The notes beneath the pieces are model-generated. The model saw only the letters and a list, made by a program, of their open reading frames with translations. It did not search any database and was not told the origin of the DNA. From NCBI GenBank assembly GCA_015232315.1, contig JADFZZ010000012.1:1-64000 (forward strand): a DNA stretch of 64,000 nucleotides. The letters run 5' to 3'. The translations under genes and the position numbers were made by a program. This DNA is from SAR324 cluster bacterium (GTDB lineage Bacteria; SAR324; NAC60-12). Positions 35,354 to 43,688 of this stretch are shown piece by piece; positions within the stretch are counted from its first letter, which is position 1, and each line of letters starts with the position of its first letter.

Positions 35354-35995
35354 TCAACGGGAAATCATGCGCACAGCGATATCACCGGCATCTTTTTCAA
35401 GAACGGTTGAAACAGGATTCATCCCTTCCTGCACATTCGTTTCAAAAGACTGATTTTTCCCAGCAGACAGAACCCATACAGAAATCTGGGGAGTCCAGCG
35501 CACAAAGCCCTGCACATAGGCCCGATATTTCCCACCCCATGGGTCTACAGGATCTCTCAATAGATAAGGGCCAGCCCAACCTTGTTCTCCGGTCATGGGT
35601 GGAACGGCATAAAGTGCGGCGCCCGCGTTATTTCGATTGAAGGTGAGGTGGCGGGTGAAATTTTCTATTTTGGCAGCGCCCACATTCCATGAGTTGGTGG
35701 AGTCTCCCGGTGCGATTCCACCCTCACTTTGCAAAACTTCAATACCGGTGTTTACGCCGGCATCCGTTCTGGTTGGAAATAGTGGCGAGTTGTCCTCATT
35801 AAAGTTACGGATAGCCTGAACAATGGCATTCACATCACTGCGTGCGGCCACAACCTTGGCTTTATCGAGTTGTTCCATAGCGACAGGCGCGAGTGTCGCG
35901 CCAATGATACTCATGATGCCAATACCAATGACCATTTCCATGAGGGTCACGCCTGCTGGTTTGCCTCTGCCTCTAAAAACGTTGCTGTATCTCAT
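35354..35995 (-). CDS. GspG-like pseudopilin 1
   Basis: A 213-aa protein with a type IV prepilin-like N-terminus: after a short basic leader, PAG|VTLMEMVIGIGIMSIIG has the cleavage glycine, conserved Glu5 and hydrophobic helix. The C-terminal part contains GPYLLRDPVDPWGGKYRAYV and VWVLSAGKNQ...DIAV, matching the DPWG and 'S-x-G-x-D...D-I' calcium-loop region of GspG major pseudopilins. Valine replaces the usual Phe at +1. Its leader DNA is a four-copy 60-bp tandem array. AAGGGGA precedes the ATG. It is immediately upstream of the hybrid sensor. The window holds no other type II secretion gene. Confidence 0.8.
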   Translation of the reverse strand: MRYSNVFRGRGKPAGVTLMEMVIGIGIMSIIGATLAPVAMEQLDKAKVVAARSDVNAIVQAIRNFNEDNSPLFPTRTDAGVNTGIEVLQSEGGIAPGDSTNSWNVGAAKIENFTRHLTFNRNNAGAALYAVPPMTGEQGWAGPYLLRDPVDPWGGKYRAYVQGFVRWTPQISVWVLSAGKNQSFETNVQEGMNPVSTVLEKDAGDIAVRMISR

Positions 35996-36005
35996 ATTCC
36001 CCTTT

Positions 36006-36247
36006 TGATGTTTAATTTTGTTTGACGCGAATCACTGGGGCAATTCCCGAATTGCCCCTACCATTTTTTATGGTTGATTTTGATTGATGCGAATTCAGGG
36101 CAATTCCCGAATTGCCCCTACCATTTTTTATGGTTGATTTTGATTGATGCGAATTCAGGGCAATTCCCGAATTGCCCCTACCATTTTTTATGGTTGATTT
36201 TGATTGATGTGAATTCAGGGCAATTCCCGAATTGCTCCTACCATTTA
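36006..36247. repeat. Four-copy 60-bp tandem array with internal palindrome
   Basis: Exact 60-bp periodicity: two identical central copies (36061-36120, 36121-36180), one copy with two substitutions (36181-36240) and one diverged copy at the pilin-proximal end (36008-36060). Each unit holds GGGCAATTCCCGAATTGCCC, a perfect 18-20 bp palindrome followed by CTAC, joined by an AT-rich spacer. The array forms the whole 5' leader of the pseudopilin gene 35354-35995. Confidence 0.95.
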
Positions 36248-36284
36248 TCACTAATTTCAACGAGTTGAGCGTCAATCCAGATTT

Positions 36285-36506
36285 TCATGCCGCTAACACA
36301 GGATGGTTCAAACGCTGCGACGCAAAATAGAGACAAGCTTTCAAATCGTCAGCATCCAAATCAGGCATTTCCTGGAGAATTTGTTCAGTACTTAACCCCG
36401 CGGCAAAAAGATCAAGAATATCACTGACTCGAATCCTCATACCCCGAATGCAAGGACGTCCACCACACTGTTCAGAATTTGTAGTAATTCTTTGCATTAA
36501 CTCCAT
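36285..36506 (-). CDS. DUF433-family antitoxin-like protein
   Basis: A 73-aa protein. The string GGRPCIRGMRIRVSDILDLF and the helix-turn-helix-like LSTEQILQEMPDLDADDLKA are the core of DUF433, a small DNA-binding domain often found as the antitoxin half of toxin-antitoxin pairs, usually beside a DUF5615 PIN-like toxin. No such toxin is next to it; instead a Uma2-family nuclease gene lies 9 bp upstream. GAGAGAGA precedes the ATG. A second in-frame Met (36497) is also possible. Confidence 0.85.
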   Translation of the reverse strand: MELMQRITTNSEQCGGRPCIRGMRIRVSDILDLFAAGLSTEQILQEMPDLDADDLKACLYFASQRLNHPVLAA

Positions 36507-36515
36507 TTTCTCTCT

Positions 36516-37088
36516 CTACAAATGAACTTTATGATAAATATCCGCAATCCGGCCAGTGAACTGGATTGCCGGAAGCTGAAATTCGTTGCTGTCCCAGGTC
36601 GTCAATAACCAGGAATTGAGTTGGTCCGGTACTTTCTGAAAAACTTCAAGCAACCGTTGGTATTGATCCACCAGAATATAATTTTCCAGCGAATGGACAT
36701 GTTTATAAAACTGAAATTTATCAGTGCGATCATACAACGCGGTTGATTTTGAAAGAACTTCCACAATCACTTTGGGCTGTTCCATGAAAGTTCTGTTGTT
36801 CTGGTCATTGACATGACAGGTTACAGACACATCAGGATAAAGTATTTTTTCAAATGATCGGGTCTTGATGTGTAATTTCATATTGGAATCATGCACCAGA
36901 CATGGACTCTCATGCAGAAAAACATTCAGCATGGTGCTGATATTCACACAAATTCGCGAATGATTGGCGGTTTCACCCGCCATGGCAAACAGTTCACCAT
37001 CATGGTATTCGTGCCGAACTGCGGAGCGTTCCTCAAACTTTTGATATTCATCCAGCGTGTAGTGTTTTTTTAGAGGTCCGGCTCGCAT
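36516..37088 (-). CDS. Uma2 (DUF820) family putative nuclease
   Basis: About 190 residues starting at MRAGPLKKHYTLDEYQKFEE; the longer open frame (to 37220) overlaps the upstream pilin gene by 125 bp, so ATG 37088, 7 bp after the pilin stop, is preferred. HEYHDGELFAMAGET near the start and PKVIVEVLSKSTALYDRTDK in the middle are signatures of the Uma2 fold, a PD-(D/E)XK restriction-endonuclease-like family with (E)VLS and D-R...K residues. Numerous in cyanobacteria and other bacteria; real function is uncertain. Probably co-transcribed with the DUF433 gene. Confidence 0.85.
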   Translation of the reverse strand: MRAGPLKKHYTLDEYQKFEERSAVRHEYHDGELFAMAGETANHSRICVNISTMLNVFLHESPCLVHDSNMKLHIKTRSFEKILYPDVSVTCHVNDQNNRTFMEQPKVIVEVLSKSTALYDRTDKFQFYKHVHSLENYILVDQYQRLLEVFQKVPDQLNSWLLTTWDSNEFQLPAIQFTGRIADIYHKVHL

Positions 37089-37095
37089 GTTTCCG

Positions 37096-37677
37096 TTACT
37101 TGCATCCGCCATCAAGGTTACGATACACAATAACGCCGATGTCATCCGCCTGAACGGCCGTATGTGTGATGTCCGTCGCATAAGTGCCGTCACGACCTGC
37201 GGAAAACGCCCAGACAACACGGCTTACCGCCACATTCGGACAAAACGCTTTGGTCAGCACTTTGTAGGTATTGCCCCAGGGATCCACCATGGTGTTTGAC
37301 ATATATGGCCCTCTCCAGTTGCGATAACGGGTGCTTTCATTCTCAATGAGATGAAACTGGATGTTCTGAAAGGTGGTTCCAGTTTTCTGGGTACCGTCAA
37401 TGGTTCTCAGTTCCATGATCACATTTCCGGTATTCTGATACGACACGGCTCCCGGAATATAGGGATACCAGCCAGTATCCTGATAAAAAGAGGTCAGGGA
37501 ACTGTTGAGTCCCTGCAATTCACCCTGCGCCCGTGCATTCTGGGCTTCCTCAATATTTTTTCCGGCCAATGGAACCAGTGCCGCGGATAATAACCCCATG
37601 ATTCCCAGAACAGTGAGTATTTCCACCATGGAAAACCCTGTTCGTTTGTGCTTTTTTTCAAAAATTGTCGGTTTCAT
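37096..37677 (-). CDS. GspG-like pseudopilin 2
   Basis: A 193-aa protein with prepilin signature RTG|FSMVEILTVLGIMGLLS (Gly-1, Phe+1, Glu+5). The mature part shares GPYMSNTMVDPWGNTYKVL and VWAFSAGRDGTYATDI...DDIGV with pseudopilins 1 and 3, a GspG-type layout. AAGGGGAAG precedes the ATG; the leader is a three-copy 64-bp tandem array. A Uma2 gene follows 7 bp later. Confidence 0.82.
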   Translation of the reverse strand: MKPTIFEKKHKRTGFSMVEILTVLGIMGLLSAALVPLAGKNIEEAQNARAQGELQGLNSSLTSFYQDTGWYPYIPGAVSYQNTGNVIMELRTIDGTQKTGTTFQNIQFHLIENESTRYRNWRGPYMSNTMVDPWGNTYKVLTKAFCPNVAVSRVVWAFSAGRDGTYATDITHTAVQADDIGVIVYRNLDGGCK

Positions 37678-37690
37678 AATCTTCCCCTTT

Positions 37691-37872
37691 TATGACATTT
37701 TTTGTATTTTCCAATGTGCCGGGCGACCAGCGGGTCGCCCCTACATCTTCCTTTTATGACATTTTTTGTATTTTCCAATGTGCCGGGCGACCAGCGGGTC
37801 GCCCCTACATCTTCCTTTTATGACATTTTTTGTATTTTCCAATGTGCCGGGCGACCAGCGGGTCGCCCCTAC
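37691..37872. repeat. Three-copy 64-bp tandem array with internal palindrome
   Basis: Three copies begin at 37691, 37755 and 37819 with exact 64-bp period and no differences seen. Each holds GGGCGACCAGCGGGTCGCCC, a GGGCGACC/GGTCGCCC hairpin followed by CTAC, plus a spacer that includes a copy of the ribosome-binding stretch (AAAAGGAAG on the minus strand). The array separates pseudopilin genes 3 and 2 and is the leader of gene 2. Confidence 0.95.
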
Positions 37873-37907
37873 GGTTCCGTTGAATGATGGCGGGTTGAAC
37901 CAACGCC

Positions 37908-38510
37908 TTAATCGCATTTGGTTCGAAAACTTATAACCCCGATGTCTTCATCACTTCCATCCACAAAATGGAGCGTACTATCCGCCGGAGAGGTATCAAT
38001 ATCCCCATCTTTACCGGCTGATAAAACCCAGGCATAAACAGGGGTTCCGGAGGCAATTGCAAAAGATGCGCATCCCGCGCCATGGATACCAGTCGTATAA
38101 ATAATATAACTGTGTCCCCATGGATCGGTCCGGTCTTCACTCAGATAGGGGCCACGCCAGTTCTGATAACTGGCTCCCGGATCATTATACAGATAATTTG
38201 CCATTGAAACGCCAACAGCCGCTGATGCGGCGACGCCCTTGTATGTGGGACGTCTGTCGATTGTGGAGGAGTGCATATAATTTTTTGTGGTCTCTTTTTC
38301 ACCGGGATAAAAGGTCACATTGGCATGGAATGATTCAATGGCACGAAATATCGCCCGTGTATCTTCCCTGGCAGTGGCAACCCTGCCTTTTTCAATGTTT
38401 TGAACAACCAGCCCCACACCTGTTGCGCTCATCACCCCGACAACGCCCAATGCGATCATGATTTCCACCATGGAAAAACCTTGATGCTCCCCTGTTCTGC
38501 GATGTGTCAT
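37908..38510 (-). CDS. GspG-like pseudopilin 3
   Basis: A 200-aa protein with prepilin signature HQG|FSMVEIMIALGVVGVMS. As in its two paralogs, GPYLSEDRTDPWGHSY and AWVLSAGKDGDIDT...DEDIGV mark the GspG-like C-terminal loop; several cysteines late in the chain are distinct. It starts 8 bp after the GH20 gene stop, so it is part of that operon. The three pilins are diverged paralogs, likely assembling or decorating a fibre made with machinery encoded elsewhere. Confidence 0.82.
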   Translation of the reverse strand: MTHRRTGEHQGFSMVEIMIALGVVGVMSATGVGLVVQNIEKGRVATAREDTRAIFRAIESFHANVTFYPGEKETTKNYMHSSTIDRRPTYKGVAASAAVGVSMANYLYNDPGASYQNWRGPYLSEDRTDPWGHSYIIYTTGIHGAGCASFAIASGTPVYAWVLSAGKDGDIDTSPADSTLHFVDGSDEDIGVISFRTKCD

Positions 38511-38518
38511 AAAGACTC

Positions 38519-40387
38519 CTAAAAAATTCGGGACCCCTGCGTCGCATAAGGCGCATATTCCCCTAAACGCTGTTTAAGAATTTTGGTACTGTCATGCAAT
38601 CCGCCTTCACGGTTTCTCCCCAGCCACACCTGATGAAACATCCCCAGAATTTCCCGCATATCCTGATAAAGAAAGTTTTTCTGCAGGCTGTCTGATTCGT
38701 TCTGTAGCACATACAAGGCCCTCTGGCAACCATGAAGTGCCATCCTCAACGCACAGGTCAATTCCTGCTGAATCAGTGTTTTGTCTTTCCGGTTCATGCG
38801 TGTCTGTGTGATTTGATGAAGATACGATTCCAGATACTGAATAGTGGACTGAATGTGTTCCCTGGTGGTTTTTTGAAACACACCATGCTTCGAATCACGG
38901 AACAACCACTGGAATATGGCACTGTTGTTGGCCAGAATATGCCCTGTGTGGAGATAGGCATTGCCGAGGTCATGGCAGATTTGTCCCATGCGGCCTTCTT
39001 TGTCATAAAAGGCATGCAGATCCAGCGCCTGGCAAATATCAACAGCTTCATTGGACTCGAAATGCCATGAAAGCGCGGCACCCATCAGGTATCCCGCATA
39101 ACTGACAGGCAAGGGTTGCCAGTGCCCCCGATCGCCCCAGTCCGTGATCAGTACGCCGTTCGCTCCGTGCTTCAAGCCATTTCGCACCGCGTTTTTCAGG
39201 TTTTCCATGCAGTTTTGTGTTCTACCGAGAATACTGTTCCAACTGGAGGTTCCAGGGCAAACATAAAAGGGAATACCGCTTTCATTGAATTTCTGGCCAT
39301 GTTCCGCAAAGGGATGATCGGCTTCATAGCCCCATTCCAGCACAATCACATCTTTGGGAAGTTCTGCGACCAGTTCCGGATACTCCAGAATGATATCGCC
39401 CCAAAACATCATGGTTCGCCCCATACTGGTGATTTTCTGATGAATCGCCTGCAGGAATTCCAGATAAACCCGTCCTTTTCCCCGTTGTTCGCAGGCGGTT
39501 TTGCTGCGTCCCTGACCGAGATCAAACGTTTCATCACAACCCACATTGAACAGGGAACTGGTAAAATGCGGAAGAAGTTCCCCATACAATTCCGCCAGAA
39601 AATCCATGCTGGCGGGATCTTCCGGACATAAACTGAAAGGTGCCGGATTGAATTCCCCCCAGGGCCATTGAAAGCCCTCAGGACATTCGGCAAGGTGTCT
39701 GTATTCGGGTAGTTCCAGCCAGCGATGCAAATGCCCGAAGGAATTCTGGCAGGGGACCAGTTCCACAAAATGCTCCCGGCAGAACTGATCCAGTTTCAGG
39801 ATATCTTCCCCGGTGTATGGACTGGCCTGACACCAGACCCTGCGATGTCCGGAATAGGCAAAAACATGTTCAAAATAAAGTTGAAGCTGGTTGATTTTCC
39901 ACTCAGCAAGTTGTTCCACCAGTTCAAAAAGTGTGGACAGCGAGGGAACTTTGTCCCGTGTCACATCGAGCATCACTCCACGAACAGGAAAATCTGGAAA
40001 ATCCTCAATTTCAAGACAGGGAAGCTGATGTTCAAACTGACGAAGAAGTTGACGCAGAGTCATGATGCCATAAAAAATTCCCCGGGCGGTTGGTGCTTCA
40101 AGAAAGACTTCATGGCTCCGGATTCTTAAGTGATAAGATTCGGAGGGTCTGAAAATATTGGTCTTGCGAAGACGAAACAGGAACGGGGCATGGTGGGGAA
40201 TGGCGGCGCATAAAGGCCAATACTGCCCCTGGAAATGTTCCAGATCCTTCTGGAGCAGTTGCGCGCTGTACAACATTTCCGGTGAAGCGTCATGAATCAC
40301 AATCTGCCCTGAGGACAAACAGGCATGCCCCTCTCGCATCACGAGACGACGCGGATGTGGGGTCAGCAACATATCAACCAACCTCAC
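38519..40387 (-). CDS. Glycoside hydrolase family 20 (beta-N-acetylhexosaminidase-like)
   Basis: A 622-aa protein. An N-terminal alpha/beta GH20b-like domain (residues about 1-130) precedes the TIM barrel, which opens with FPVRGVMLDVTRDKVPSLST. The catalytic Asp-Glu pair is in FNVGCDETFDLGQG (about residue 287). No signal peptide is visible, so it is likely cytosolic and acts on imported or recycled GlcNAc-containing material. The DVTR in place of the common D-x-S-R-H loop indicates a divergent subfamily. It overlaps the LpxA-like gene by 14 bp, linking amino-sugar hydrolysis to amino-sugar acylation in one operon. Confidence 0.85.
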   Translation of the reverse strand: MRLVDMLLTPHPRRLVMREGHACLSSGQIVIHDASPEMLYSAQLLQKDLEHFQGQYWPLCAAIPHHAPFLFRLRKTNIFRPSESYHLRIRSHEVFLEAPTARGIFYGIMTLRQLLRQFEHQLPCLEIEDFPDFPVRGVMLDVTRDKVPSLSTLFELVEQLAEWKINQLQLYFEHVFAYSGHRRVWCQASPYTGEDILKLDQFCREHFVELVPCQNSFGHLHRWLELPEYRHLAECPEGFQWPWGEFNPAPFSLCPEDPASMDFLAELYGELLPHFTSSLFNVGCDETFDLGQGRSKTACEQRGKGRVYLEFLQAIHQKITSMGRTMMFWGDIILEYPELVAELPKDVIVLEWGYEADHPFAEHGQKFNESGIPFYVCPGTSSWNSILGRTQNCMENLKNAVRNGLKHGANGVLITDWGDRGHWQPLPVSYAGYLMGAALSWHFESNEAVDICQALDLHAFYDKEGRMGQICHDLGNAYLHTGHILANNSAIFQWLFRDSKHGVFQKTTREHIQSTIQYLESYLHQITQTRMNRKDKTLIQQELTCALRMALHGCQRALYVLQNESDSLQKNFLYQDMREILGMFHQVWLGRNREGGLHDSTKILKQRLGEYAPYATQGSRIF

Positions 40388-41321
40388 GGGTCACCAGACC
40401 TCGCCTGGATTTTTCGATAAATTCCACAAACCGCCTCAGGACAGGGCCATCCGGGACTTTATTCTGGACTTCTCTCCTGGCAATAACGGGTGCCAGATTG
40501 GACTGGAAGAAGATGTTATAAATCTGCTGAGCCTGCTGGATCTCCTCGGAGGTAAAACCATTCCGTTGTAAGCCCACCAGGTTGATGCCATAGAGTGAAG
40601 CACGGTGTCCTGTCGCCAGCATATAAGGCGCAAGATCCTGATAGACACCGCTCATGCCTCCGGCCATGGCGTAATCGCCCACACGGGTGTATTGATGAAA
40701 ACAGGCAAAACCACCTGTGACCACATAAGAGCCAAATTCGACGTGTCCGGCGAGGTTGGTAGAATTGGACAACGCGCAATAATCGCCAATTTTTGTATCG
40801 TGAGCCAGATGAGCATACACCATGATCAGATTGTAATTGCCAATGATCGTATGTCCTGAACCATCAACGGTCCCGCTTTGAATGGAGACGTATTCCCGAA
40901 GCTGGTTGTGATTTCCGATCTCCACGTAGGTTGGCTTAGTGCTGCCGCGTTTGGCTTGGGGTGGAAAACCGATCGTTGTGTAAGAACCGATCAGGTTGCC
41001 TTCACCCATAGTGGTGAAGCCTTTGATCATGACGTTGCTCTCAAGCACTGATCCGTTGCCGATACGGACCTGGCCCTCCATCAAATCAATTTTACCTTCC
41101 TGAAAATCAAGGATACGGCACGGATCACCAATCACACTGTAAGCGCCGATTTCCACCTTTTCACCAAGGGTTGTATTTCCATTCAGGGTCACATTGTGAT
41201 GAATGAAACAACCATCACCAATCTGAACACGAGGTCCAATCATGGCATAGGGACCAATTTCAACATTTTTTCCGATAATCGCATCAGGACTGATCGTCGC
41301 TGTTGGATGAATCTGACTCAT
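40374..41321 (-). CDS. lpxA: LpxA-like acyl-ACP:UDP-GlcNAc O-acyltransferase, extended form
   Basis: A 315-aa left-handed beta-helix acyltransferase, first step of lipid A synthesis if a true LpxA. Hexapeptide repeats run from residue 4 (IHPTATISPDAIIGKNVEIG); the catalytic-His segment LIMVYAHLAHDTKIGDYC, the GGMSG turn, and the C-terminal LYGINLVGLQRNGFTSEEI match LpxA. It is about 50 residues longer than E. coli LpxA (262), mainly from an extra coil around GKIDLMEGQVRIGNGSVLES. No lpxD, fabZ or lpxB lies nearby, so it may be a paralog acting on another amino sugar. Confidence 0.8.
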   Translation of the reverse strand: MSQIHPTATISPDAIIGKNVEIGPYAMIGPRVQIGDGCFIHHNVTLNGNTTLGEKVEIGAYSVIGDPCRILDFQEGKIDLMEGQVRIGNGSVLESNVMIKGFTTMGEGNLIGSYTTIGFPPQAKRGSTKPTYVEIGNHNQLREYVSIQSGTVDGSGHTIIGNYNLIMVYAHLAHDTKIGDYCALSNSTNLAGHVEFGSYVVTGGFACFHQYTRVGDYAMAGGMSGVYQDLAPYMLATGHRASLYGINLVGLQRNGFTSEEIQQAQQIYNIFFQSNLAPVIARREVQNKVPDGPVLRRFVEFIEKSRRGLVTREVG

Positions 41322-41410
41322 AGAAACTCCTTGAGGATGATAAAACAGTATCTTTGATAATTAACTCAGTTGATCACGAAGGAAATGACTCTTGCCGAAA
41401 AGATGAACTT

Positions 41411-42877
41411 TTATGGAACCTGGATGTCCTCCCATTCGAGGGGTTCCATCTGAAGTTCCGCAATCTGATGTTTCAGCGTCATACATCGGGAATGTTCCTG
41501 TCCAAGATTTTTTTCCAGAATCTGAACGACAATCGAATAATATTCAACAGCCTTTTCATGGGATCCATGCTGAACATGCCAGGCAGCAAGATTTTCAAGA
41601 TGGGACGCATATTGAGGGTGATCGGGGCCAAGTCGTTTACGATCAATTTCCAACGCCTGCTGATACAACTCCAGCGATTTTCCTGAATTGTCCAGCACTT
41701 CATAGAGTGATGCCATATTGTTCAGATGAATGGCATAGTTGGGATGGTCTTCGCCCAAAGATTTTCGATCGAGAGACAAGGCCTGCTCAAACAGCGCCAG
41801 AGCCTCCTGAGGTTCGCCCATTGCCGTATGCAGCATGGCCAGATTGTTGAGATAACAGGCAATATCAGGATGTGTGGTTCCCAGAGCATTGCAGGCGATC
41901 ACAAAGGCTTTCTGTGCCAGAGGCAGCGCTTCCTCGTAATTTTCCATGGATTCATACAGTGTTGCCATATTGCTCAGATGGACCGCGTAGGTTGGATGGG
42001 TATCCCCGATGGTCTGTTCATCAATAGCCAGCGTTTGTTCATACAAAACATGAGCTTCCTCATAACAACCAATGGATTCATACAGATTTCCCAGATTGTT
42101 CAGGCACACCGCGTAATTTGGATGCGTTTCTCCATATCTGGCCGCAATCTCCAGGGCATGCTCATACATGACCAGGGCTTCCTGATAATTTCCGGTTGCT
42201 TCATAGGCATTGGCCAGATTGTTCATATGCGCCGAGTAATGCGGATGATCCGGATCCAGAGTCCAGCGGTCAATTTCCAGAACGCGTTCATAGAGGACAA
42301 TCGCCCGTTGAAGTTCGCCAAGCTCCCGAAATAAATTGGCCTTGTGCGTGAGTGCTTCCGCATAGGGCTGATTTTGCTGGCCTTCGGCGCTGTCGATTGT
42401 TTCAATGATTTTATTATAGAGATCCATGGCCTGATCATAATCTCCCAGAGACTCATGAACCTCCGCGAGGTTTTGCAGATGCATGATGAAATAGGGGCTG
42501 TCCGCCTCAAGTGTTTGGCCTTCTGCGGTTCGAATCTGCTGATACAGGGGTTCTGCCTGAGCATGATGGCCATGGCTGTCATGGAGAAATGCCAGATGCG
42601 CCAGATGCAGGGTGTATTGTGGATGCAGGTTTCCCAACGCCTGTTCATCAATCATCAAGGCTCGCTCAAAATAGTTTCGGGCTTCCGTATAGTCCCCCAT
42701 TCCCTGATAGAGCAGTCCCAGTTTATCCAGAATGACCGAGACTTCAGGATGGTGATTGCCCATCTGATGGCTGATTTCCTCCAGAACCTGCTGATAAAGC
42801 TGAAGTGCGTCCTGATACAATCCACGAGTTTCGCAGGTTCGTGCCTGATCGAGTCGTTCCTGATTTTTAGGGGTCAT
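41411..42877 (-). CDS. TPR-repeat protein of kinesin-light-chain type
   Basis: About 488 residues made almost wholly of roughly ten 42-residue TPR units, each with LNNLAxLYExxGxYEEAxxLYEQAL and a linker containing G-x-x-HPxYA (for example LNNLGNLYESIGCYEEAHVL). I start at ATG 42877, which has AGGAGG just upstream; the frame extends 45 bp further without a ribosome site. A soluble scaffold for protein-protein contacts; partner unknown. 89 bp upstream of the LpxA-like gene in the same direction. Confidence 0.9.
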   Translation of the reverse strand: MTPKNQERLDQARTCETRGLYQDALQLYQQVLEEISHQMGNHHPEVSVILDKLGLLYQGMGDYTEARNYFERALMIDEQALGNLHPQYTLHLAHLAFLHDSHGHHAQAEPLYQQIRTAEGQTLEADSPYFIMHLQNLAEVHESLGDYDQAMDLYNKIIETIDSAEGQQNQPYAEALTHKANLFRELGELQRAIVLYERVLEIDRWTLDPDHPHYSAHMNNLANAYEATGNYQEALVMYEHALEIAARYGETHPNYAVCLNNLGNLYESIGCYEEAHVLYEQTLAIDEQTIGDTHPTYAVHLSNMATLYESMENYEEALPLAQKAFVIACNALGTTHPDIACYLNNLAMLHTAMGEPQEALALFEQALSLDRKSLGEDHPNYAIHLNNMASLYEVLDNSGKSLELYQQALEIDRKRLGPDHPQYASHLENLAAWHVQHGSHEKAVEYYSIVVQILEKNLGQEHSRCMTLKHQIAELQMEPLEWEDIQVP

Positions 42878-42983
42878 GTTCCTCCTGTTATGAGACAATA
42901 ATTTTAGATAATCTATGCCCAAATCATTCTGTTAACGCAAGAAAATACTGTTTGCGTGCGCCAACTTTCATTCCCGTGAATCC

Positions 42984-43688
42984 TCAGAAACTCCGTTCAG
43001 CAAGATATTGTTGATAAAGGCAACGTGCTGATTCAGGCACAGAATCTATCAGTGTCTGCTCACGGATATCGGTTGCGGAAATATCTGGAACCACCGTATC
43101 CAGGAACTGAACCAGACAATGTTGATTGGTCTTGAAGGTCTTGTCCTCTGGATTCCATTCACCCTCAGGCCAATGGCTTCTAAAATAATTCATGGTTTCT
43201 GTCTGTTCTATGTCCGTTGGCTTCAAAGCAAACCCGGTTCTGGGAAAAACCAGGAGGGATGCCATATCCATAATTTGTCGTGCCCGATACCATTTATAAA
43301 AAGAAAGGAATGCATCCATGCCCAGTATGAGGTACCATGAATCATTTGGTGTATGTTGGCATAATTCCTGAAGGGTATTCCAGGTATAACTGGCACCTGG
43401 TTGTTGGATTTCCAGACTGGAAACAGTCACCTGAGTCCACCCGTCAAAGGCCGCTTGAGTCATTTTCAGGCGGAGAGCATCTGGCAGAAGCAAGGATTTG
43501 TCTTTGAACGGAGAGCACCCTGCCGGCATCACATACACATACTCAACCCAATTTTCCAAAAGATACCGGACAATTTCCACATGTCCCTGATGGATCGGAT
43601 TGAAACTTCCGCCAAACAAGGCATACCGGCGGGAGACACTAATTTTTTCAGATTTGACTGGCGGAAAAGTATGCGAAAACGAATTCAT
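42984..43688 (-). CDS. nadD: Nicotinate-nucleotide adenylyltransferase
   Basis: A 234-aa enzyme adenylating nicotinate mononucleotide in NAD synthesis. The nucleotidyltransferase motif YALFGGSFNPIHQGHVEI (about residues 23-40) and the C-terminal ISATDIREQ (family ISxTxIR) are diagnostic. Its ATG region overlaps, on the opposite strand, the first codons of the PilZ gene (43671-43688), so the two divergent genes share start DNA and must have promoters inside each other. Confidence 0.93.
   Translation of the reverse strand: MNSFSHTFPPVKSEKISVSRRYALFGGSFNPIHQGHVEIVRYLLENWVEYVYVMPAGCSPFKDKSLLLPDALRLKMTQAAFDGWTQVTVSSLEIQQPGASYTWNTLQELCQHTPNDSWYLILGMDAFLSFYKWYRARQIMDMASLLVFPRTGFALKPTDIEQTETMNYFRSHWPEGEWNPEDKTFKTNQHCLVQFLDTVVPDISATDIREQTLIDSVPESARCLYQQYLAERSF

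Noticed and set aside
36012-36275. 87-aa frame through the 60-bp array
   Set aside because: It is a repetitive peptide (GNSGIALNSHQSKS repeated) produced by reading the tandem DNA repeat, with no ribosome site.
36006-37872. CRISPR arrays
   Set aside because: Both arrays are pure tandem repeats of 60 and 64 bp in which the whole unit repeats. There are no unique spacers and no cas genes.
43401-43670. 90-residue N-terminal extension of the PilZ protein
   Set aside because: It is antisense to nadD and lacks protein-like character; the signal-anchor sequence begins at 43671.
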